Below are positions 59,601 to 64,000 of a DNA stretch of 64,000 bases, one piece after another (the first letter of the stretch is position 1; each line of letters opens with the position of its first letter). Source of the stretch: Raineya orbicola (GTDB taxonomy: Bacteria; Bacteroidota; Bacteroidia; Cytophagales; Thermonemataceae); assembly GCF_002843425.1 (NCBI RefSeq), contig NZ_NKXO01000016.1, positions 1 to 64,000 of the forward strand. Reading direction: 5' to 3'. Below the pieces are notes generated by a model that was given only the letters and a program-made list of their open reading frames with translations, searched no databases and was not told the DNA's origin. The position numbers and the translations under genes were made by a program.

Positions 59601-60086
59601 CACATTGCCACGCACGGCTTTTTCATTGAAACCCAAGAGGACAATAAAAACAAAGAAGCCAAATTTGATAATCCGCTCTTGCGAGCAGGCTTGCTCCTAT
59701 CAGGTGCAGAGCTATCACTCAATAAAAAAGAAACAGGTAGCACGGAAAATGGCATACTCACTGCCCAAGAAGCTTTGGGCTTAGACCTACAAAGAACAGA
59801 TTTGGTAGTTCTTTCGGCTTGCGAAACAGGCTTGGGCGAGGTGAAAAGTGGTGAGGGTGTCTTTGGCTTGCAAAGAGCCTTGCAAGAAGCAGGGGCAAAA
59901 AGCGTAATAATGAGCCTTTGGAAAGTAGATGATAACGCCACCCAAGAGTTTATGAACCTATTTTACAAAAATATGCTCCTCAAAAAGCAAGATAAACGCA
60001 CTGCTTTCCAAAATGCTCAAAACAAAATGAAACGCAAATACTCCGCACCTTACTACTGGGGTGCTTTCGTAATGGTGGGCGAGTGA
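56641..60086 (+). CDS. Secreted TPR-CHAT protease-like protein, split by a frameshift
   Basis: The gene begins at the ATG at 56641 with a signal peptide (VFLLVFCIALAGSYVSFAQS) and TPR repeats of 42 residues (LGKEHPDYAxACNNLAxLYxxQGRYAEAExLxKEA). Near 56936-56943 the unit reads GCCAAAAACTCGG instead of GCCAAAACCCTCGG, one base shorter, and the frame is lost until a stop at 57048. The remaining repeats (about a dozen) and the CHAT domain continue in the other frame to 60086. The CHAT part has the catalytic His in ILHIATHGFF (near 59615) and Cys in LSACETG (near 59820), followed by SLWKVDDNATQEFM. The protein should be a caspase-like protease with a TPR sensor. It is inactive unless the shift is corrected or is a sequence error. 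Confidence 0.85.
56830..58440 (+). repeat. 126-bp tandem repeats encoding TPR units
   Basis: About thirteen units of 126 bp (42 residues) lie head to tail. Several neighbouring units in 57640-58010 are almost identical at the DNA level, so copy number is likely to change by recombination. Confidence 0.85.
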
Positions 60087-60115
60087 GGAAATTTTTTATT
60101 TTTACTCCCAAAAAT

Positions 60116-60754
60116 TCACACTTTCACCTTTTGAGCGGGGTTACCGAATAGAGTTTCCCCCGCTTCAACATTTTGCACTACTACCGAACCTGCTCCTATC
60201 CGAGCATTTTTTCCTACTTTCACCCCTGAAACAATCGTAGCTCCAGCTCCTACAAAAACTCCCTCTTCTATGGTTACGTTATCGCCTACAATGCTACCTG
60301 TTCCTATTTGGACAAAATCGGCAATTTGGGCATTGTAGTCAAGGATTGCCCCCGCACGGATAATGTTGTGGTTTCCTATTTTTACGCCTGCATTCAGTAT
60401 GGCTTTGGCATCAATAAGGTTGCCGTGTCCCATAGCCAAATGGCTGGAAAGAAAAGCCTCTGCGTGAATAGCGTTGGTGGGCATTACTTTTCGCCGCTCA
60501 ATAAGCATTTCTACGAGTTTCTTGCGAAGTTTATTGTCGTCAGTGGCTACAAAAGCTTCGCATTTTTTGCCGATAAGTTTCAAAAAGCCATCATCATCAG
60601 TACTTCCGAGTACGCTCACAAAGTTGATTTCAGTGCCGTGCAGTTTTTCATCATCATCAAGAAAACAATACACATCTATTTTGTGGCTCTGAAAAATTTC
60701 CAAAGCAACTATGCCTAAGTTTTTTGCTCCTAAAATAATTACGGGATTATCCAT
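60116..60754 (-). CDS. NeuD/PglD-like sugar O/N-acetyltransferase
   Basis: The 212-residue protein starts at the ATG at 60752-60754. It has an N-terminal nucleotide-sugar-binding Rossmann-like part (VIILGAKNLGIVALEIFQ) and a C-terminal left-handed beta-helix of hexapeptide repeats (about 110-205; AILNAGVKIGNHNIIRAGA, GTGSIVGDNVTIEEGVFVG, GAGATIVSGVKVGKNARIG). The family acetylates amino sugars of surface glycans. Catalytic His in ILNAG...GNHNII is present. It is divergent from the aminotransferase gene, which could make its amino-sugar substrate. Confidence 0.85.
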   Translation of the reverse strand: MDNPVIILGAKNLGIVALEIFQSHKIDVYCFLDDDEKLHGTEINFVSVLGSTDDDGFLKLIGKKCEAFVATDDNKLRKKLVEMLIERRKVMPTNAIHAEAFLSSHLAMGHGNLIDAKAILNAGVKIGNHNIIRAGAILDYNAQIADFVQIGTGSIVGDNVTIEEGVFVGAGATIVSGVKVGKNARIGAGSVVVQNVEAGETLFGNPAQKVKV

Positions 60755-60874
60755 AGCTTTCAGCTGATAATTTGAGTGCAAAAGTAGGAAATTTCAATTT
60801 TTGCCAAAAAAATATTTTCAAAACTCATCAAAAAGCCTTTTATTTGCATTTGAATTCACCAAAAAAGTAAATGT

Positions 60875-62095
60875 ATGCCCGGAACCGAATTATTTGGAGC
60901 AGAAGAACGCAAAGAAATCAATGATGTTTTAGAAACAGGGATTTTGTTTCGTTACAATCACGATAACCTACGCAACGGACACTGGAAAGCAAAAGAATTT
61001 GAAGCCGAAATTGCAAAATTCACAGGTGCTAAATATGCTCACTGCGTTTCAAGTGGCTCTACTGCGGTAGCTACCGCTATGGCGGCTTGTGGCATTGGAG
61101 CAGGCGATGAAGTGATTGTACCACCTTTCACGTATGTAGCTACTATTGAAGGAGCTTTGTTGGGAGGAGCTTTGCCTGTATTCGCCGAAATAGATGAAAC
61201 CCTTTGTCTTTCTCCCGAAGGTATTCGCAAAGCTATTACGCCCAAAACAAAAGCCGTAATCGTAGTGCATATGTGTGGAAGTATGGCTAAAATTGAGGAA
61301 ATCGTACAAATTTGCAAAGAACACAATCTGTTGCTCATTGAAGATACTGCCCAAGCTCTTGGAGCAAGCTATAAAGGCAAAGCCGCAGGTACTTTCGGCG
61401 AAATGGGCTGTTTTTCTTTTGATTTTTTCAAAATTATTACTTGTGGCGAAGGCGGAGCTGTTATCACGAATGATGAAAATTTATATCATTTAGCCGAGCA
61501 ATTTTCCGACCACGGACACGACCACATCGGCGATAATCGTGGAATGGAAAAACACCCTATTGTAGGCTTCAACTATCGTATTGGTGAAATCAATGCCGCA
61601 ATTGGTTTGGCTCAAATTCGGAAAATCAACTATATTTTAAGCCAACAACGCAAACACAAAAAAGCCTTACAAGAAACACTTGCTAAATTTGACGTGGTGA
61701 GCTTCCGCCATATCCCTGACCCACAAGGCGATGCCGCTACTTTTATGGATTTCTTTTTGCCTGACGAAGCAACTACTCGCAAAGTTTTGCAAGCCCTTCG
61801 CGAGGAAGGGGTAGGCGAACTAACAGGCATTCAATATTGGTGGGATAACCAGTATCATTACATACGCAACTGGGAACACGTAAGAGGTCTGAAAACCCCA
61901 ATGAAAACCGTGGCTCATCTTTTAGGCACACCACAAGATTATGAAAATTTGGACATTCCCAAATCAAATGATTTAATTAGCCGTCTGATTTCCCTTGTGG
62001 TAAAAGTTGCTTGGACAGAGGAGCAGTTACAAACCCTTTGCAGTCGTATTGAAAAAGCTATGCAGAAAGCACTTGCTCAAAGTAAAGTAGGATAG
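60875..62095 (+). CDS. DegT/DnrJ/EryC1/StrS family aminotransferase
   Basis: The 406-residue PLP enzyme has the N-terminal CVSSGSTAVATAMAACGIGAGDEVIVPPFTYVA region in the usual order (Ser/Gly phosphate contacts), IEDTAQALGASYKGK and SFDFFKIITCGEGGAVIT, where the Lys of FFK binds PLP. Members transaminate keto-sugars for surface polysaccharides. The C-terminus (about 280-400) is somewhat longer than in sugar aminotransferases with a GTxxWW-like TGIQYWWDNQYHY, so another substrate is possible. Confidence 0.9.
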   Translation: MPGTELFGAEERKEINDVLETGILFRYNHDNLRNGHWKAKEFEAEIAKFTGAKYAHCVSSGSTAVATAMAACGIGAGDEVIVPPFTYVATIEGALLGGALPVFAEIDETLCLSPEGIRKAITPKTKAVIVVHMCGSMAKIEEIVQICKEHNLLLIEDTAQALGASYKGKAAGTFGEMGCFSFDFFKIITCGEGGAVITNDENLYHLAEQFSDHGHDHIGDNRGMEKHPIVGFNYRIGEINAAIGLAQIRKINYILSQQRKHKKALQETLAKFDVVSFRHIPDPQGDAATFMDFFLPDEATTRKVLQALREEGVGELTGIQYWWDNQYHYIRNWEHVRGLKTPMKTVAHLLGTPQDYENLDIPKSNDLISRLISLVVKVAWTEEQLQTLCSRIEKAMQKALAQSKVG

Positions 62096-62118
62096 TTTTT
62101 TACCAAAACTTGGTATGT

Positions 62119-62325
62119 ATGAAACAATTATTTGCTTGCTTCCTTTTAGGGCTAACATTGATTGCTTGTGATAGAAAAAACACAACTCAACAGCAGCAGC
62201 AAGTCAAAGAGAGCAAAACAGATACTATGCAAAAGACAAACCTTGCCAAGTCTGATTCAGTTTCAGTAAGCAATAATGAAGAAGAACCCAAAAAAACCTC
62301 TGAAACTATTGAAGAAGAGCCTTGA
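62119..62325 (+). CDS. Small lipoprotein of unknown function
   Basis: The ATG at 62119 gives a 68-residue lipoprotein with signal MKQLFACFLLGLTLIAC (Cys17), followed by a low-complexity, mostly polar tail with a Gln run and many Lys, Ser and Glu (TQQQQQVKESKTDTMQ, EEEPKKTSET). There is no domain. Such small lipoproteins are common in Bacteroidota. It is 23 bp after the aminotransferase gene. Confidence 0.65.
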   Translation: MKQLFACFLLGLTLIACDRKNTTQQQQQVKESKTDTMQKTNLAKSDSVSVSNNEEEPKKTSETIEEEP

Positions 62326-62329
62326 TATA

Positions 62330-62364
62330 AAAAGCCTTGTATTGACTGCAAGGCTTTTCTTTTT
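62330..62364. terminator. Bidirectional terminator between the small lipoprotein gene and purL
   Basis: AAAAGCCTTG (62330-62339) pairs with CAAGGCTTTT (62349-62358), with T tracts on both strands. Confidence 0.85.
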
Positions 62365-62405
62365 GGCTTAAATCATAAACACCACTCTCTTAAATTTTGA
62401 ATTAT

Positions 62406-64000
62406 TTAATGATTCATTTTTTTACCCAAGCTATCTTCATAAATACGTCTTGCCTCTTTAGCAGAAAGCACTTTTTTGCCATCAATTTCAAAATCGCCTA
62501 TGGTTACTCTGCCTAAAAAAGTGTAAGGAATTCCCCTCTTTTCTAAAAATTTTTCAAACTTCATTGTCTCACGAGCTTTTCCACCCACCGAAACTATAGC
62601 TCTACCTTGACTTTCACCGAAAAGAAAAGCATCTTTTCTATAAAGAGGATTGGTAGCAATGCTAAAACCGAAATTTCTGGGTAAAGCCGATTCCACAAGT
62701 GCCACCCACAAACCACCATCAGAAACATCGTGAGCAGAACGAATAAGTCTATTGCGAATAAGCCCTTTGATAAGTTCCTGTAATTGATACTCTTCCTCCA
62801 AACTAAATTCAGGAGCAGGCGAACCTTTTACACCCAAATACGAATACAAATACTCCGAAGAAGAAATACAATTTTTACTATATCCCAAAAGGTAAATCCA
62901 ATCGCCTTCCTCTTTGAAGTCCAAAGTAGTTTGCCAACTTCTGTTCTCTAAAATTCCAAGCATTCCGATAGTAGGTGTAGGGAAAACGGGTATTTCTTTG
63001 CCGTCTATGTTGGACTGATTGTAAAAACTTACATTTCCTCCTGTTACGGGCGTATCAAACTTACGACAAGCCTTTCCCATACCCTTGATAGCTCCTACAA
63101 ATTGCCAATATACTTCGGGGTTGTACGGATTGCCAAAATTTAAGCAGTTTGTAATAGCCACAGGTTCGCCTCCACTGCATACAATATTTCTTGCCGCTTC
63201 GGCAACGGCAATCATTGTGCCAATTTCGGGGTCAGCTTGTACGTAACGAGAGTTACAATCCACAGTTATCGCAATAGATTTATTCGTACCTTTTACCATT
63301 ACCACCGCCGCATCAGAGGGAGCATTAGTACTTTGGTTAGCAGTTCCTACCATTGAGTCATACTGCTCATATACCCATTTTTTAGAGCAAATGTTAGGAT
63401 GGGAGAGTAAGAATTTAGCAATTTTAGGAATATCTTTATCTGTAACATCAGGAACATTATTGATATTAAATTTATGATATTCAGCATAGTAAGCAGGCTC
63501 TTTGTACTCACGTACATACACAGGGGCTCCCCCCCCTAAAACCAAACTAATAGCAGGAATTTTAGCAACCGTATCGCCTAAAATCATAAATCGCAATATT
63601 CCTGTATCAGTTACTTCACCAATCTGACTGCAATTCAAATCCCATTTTTCAAAAATAGCCTCAATTTCTTTTTCTCTGCCTTTCTCCACAACCATTAGCA
63701 TACGCTCCTGCGATTCGGAGATAAGAATTTCAAAGGGTTGCATATTTTCTTGCCGCAAAGGCACTTTATCCAAATGAATATCCATACCTACGCCCCCTTT
63801 GGCACTCATTTCTGAAGTAGAACAGATAATACCCGCCGCACCCATATCTTGCACGCCCACCACGTAACCTGTGGCAATAGCCTCCAAAGTGGCTTCTAAA
63901 AGCAGTTTTTCTTGGAAAGGGTCTCCTACTTGCACTGCGGGCAAATCTTTAATGCTTTCGCCTGTAATATCTTTGGAGGCAAAAGCCGCCCCTCCTACTC
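62406..64000 (-). CDS. purL: Phosphoribosylformylglycinamidine synthase subunit PurL (partial, 5' end outside window)
   Basis: PurL converts FGAR to FGAM in purine synthesis. The visible C-terminal 531 residues read through to the window edge without a start; AAFASKD at the edge is an internal part of the protein, and the apparent start near 63944 is a TTG. QVGDPFQEKLLLEA, VQDMGAAGIICSTSEM, SESQERM, GTANQSTNAPSDAAVV, NCLNFGNP and SAHDVSDGGLWVAL fit the small PurL type of about 740 residues. Confidence 0.95.
   Translation of the reverse strand, partial: VGGAAFASKDITGESIKDLPAVQVGDPFQEKLLLEATLEAIATGYVVGVQDMGAAGIICSTSEMSAKGGVGMDIHLDKVPLRQENMQPFEILISESQERMLMVVEKGREKEIEAIFEKWDLNCSQIGEVTDTGILRFMILGDTVAKIPAISLVLGGGAPVYVREYKEPAYYAEYHKFNINNVPDVTDKDIPKIAKFLLSHPNICSKKWVYEQYDSMVGTANQSTNAPSDAAVVMVKGTNKSIAITVDCNSRYVQADPEIGTMIAVAEAARNIVCSGGEPVAITNCLNFGNPYNPEVYWQFVGAIKGMGKACRKFDTPVTGGNVSFYNQSNIDGKEIPVFPTPTIGMLGILENRSWQTTLDFKEEGDWIYLLGYSKNCISSSEYLYSYLGVKGSPAPEFSLEEEYQLQELIKGLIRNRLIRSAHDVSDGGLWVALVESALPRNFGFSIATNPLYRKDAFLFGESQGRAIVSVGGKARETMKFEKFLEKRGIPYTFLGRVTIGDFEIDGKKVLSAKEARRIYEDSLGKKMNH

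Noticed and set aside
56641-60086. TPR-CHAT as part of a CRISPR-guided protease (Craspase)
   Set aside because: No Cas7-11/gRAMP gene or CRISPR array lies in the window, and this protein has a signal peptide.

Overview
The window reads as chromosomal DNA of an AT-rich member of the Bacteroidota, most likely of the Cytophagales type. The evidence is a type IX secretion (T9SS) substrate with its SprF/PorP and OmpA partner genes, a GldA-like ABC ATPase, an imelysin/HTTM/TonB-receptor iron locus, lipoproteins with short SC/AC lipoboxes, and repeated Bacteroidota-type promoters (TTG or TTTG, about 20 bp, TAnnTTTG). No species can be named from the sequence alone.

Layout. 1-1255: WG-repeat proteins, one decayed and one intact. 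1416-5521: DUF4856 lipoprotein, imelysin-like lipoprotein, a MNT antitoxin with a wrecked HepT toxin gene, and an HTTM membrane protein. 5540-14693 (minus strand): a defence cassette made of a type IIG restriction-modification enzyme and a compact four-gene SMC/TOPRIM/kleisin/KITE operon that resembles Wadjet (JetABCD) or MksBEFG but has a different gene order. 14971-17379: the TonB-dependent receptor that normally belongs with the imelysin/HTTM genes. The same palindrome (TTTRGA-N5-TCTAAA) lies at the same distance from the -7 box before both the DUF4856 gene and the receptor gene, so the cassette appears to have split one co-regulated iron locus.

17474-31827: SNF2 helicase, tRNA hydroxylase TrhO, then a T9SS module of a 2243-residue repeat adhesin, a SprF/PorP barrel and an OmpA-type periplasmic/outer-membrane protein. 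31857-44893: housekeeping and envelope genes, comprising an SDR, a GH3-like protein, a UDP-sugar epimerase, initiator tRNA-fMet, thiolase, coaX, an outer-membrane protein, Ppx/GppA, rfbB, an AAA ATPase, prs, gcvH and a methyltransferase. 45032-47348: a TonB receptor under a TPP riboswitch, hence a probable thiamine uptake receptor.

47464-50330: a very AT-rich accessory patch with two related small secreted cysteine proteins, a larger secreted CxxC protein, an outer-membrane-protein remnant and an 18-T tract. 50329-56440: DUF3592 protein, hydrolase, GldA-like ATPase, LutB-like Fe-S protein, two YceI proteins and a MarR regulator. 56641-60086: a TPR-CHAT protease-like gene broken by a frameshift. 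60116-62325: a NeuD-like acetyltransferase, a DegT aminotransferase and a small lipoprotein. 62406-64000: purL, running off the window.

The best candidate for an under-described system is the 9.1 kb defence cassette at 5540-14693. Second are the small-cysteine-protein island at 47464-49970 and the frameshifted TPR-CHAT gene.
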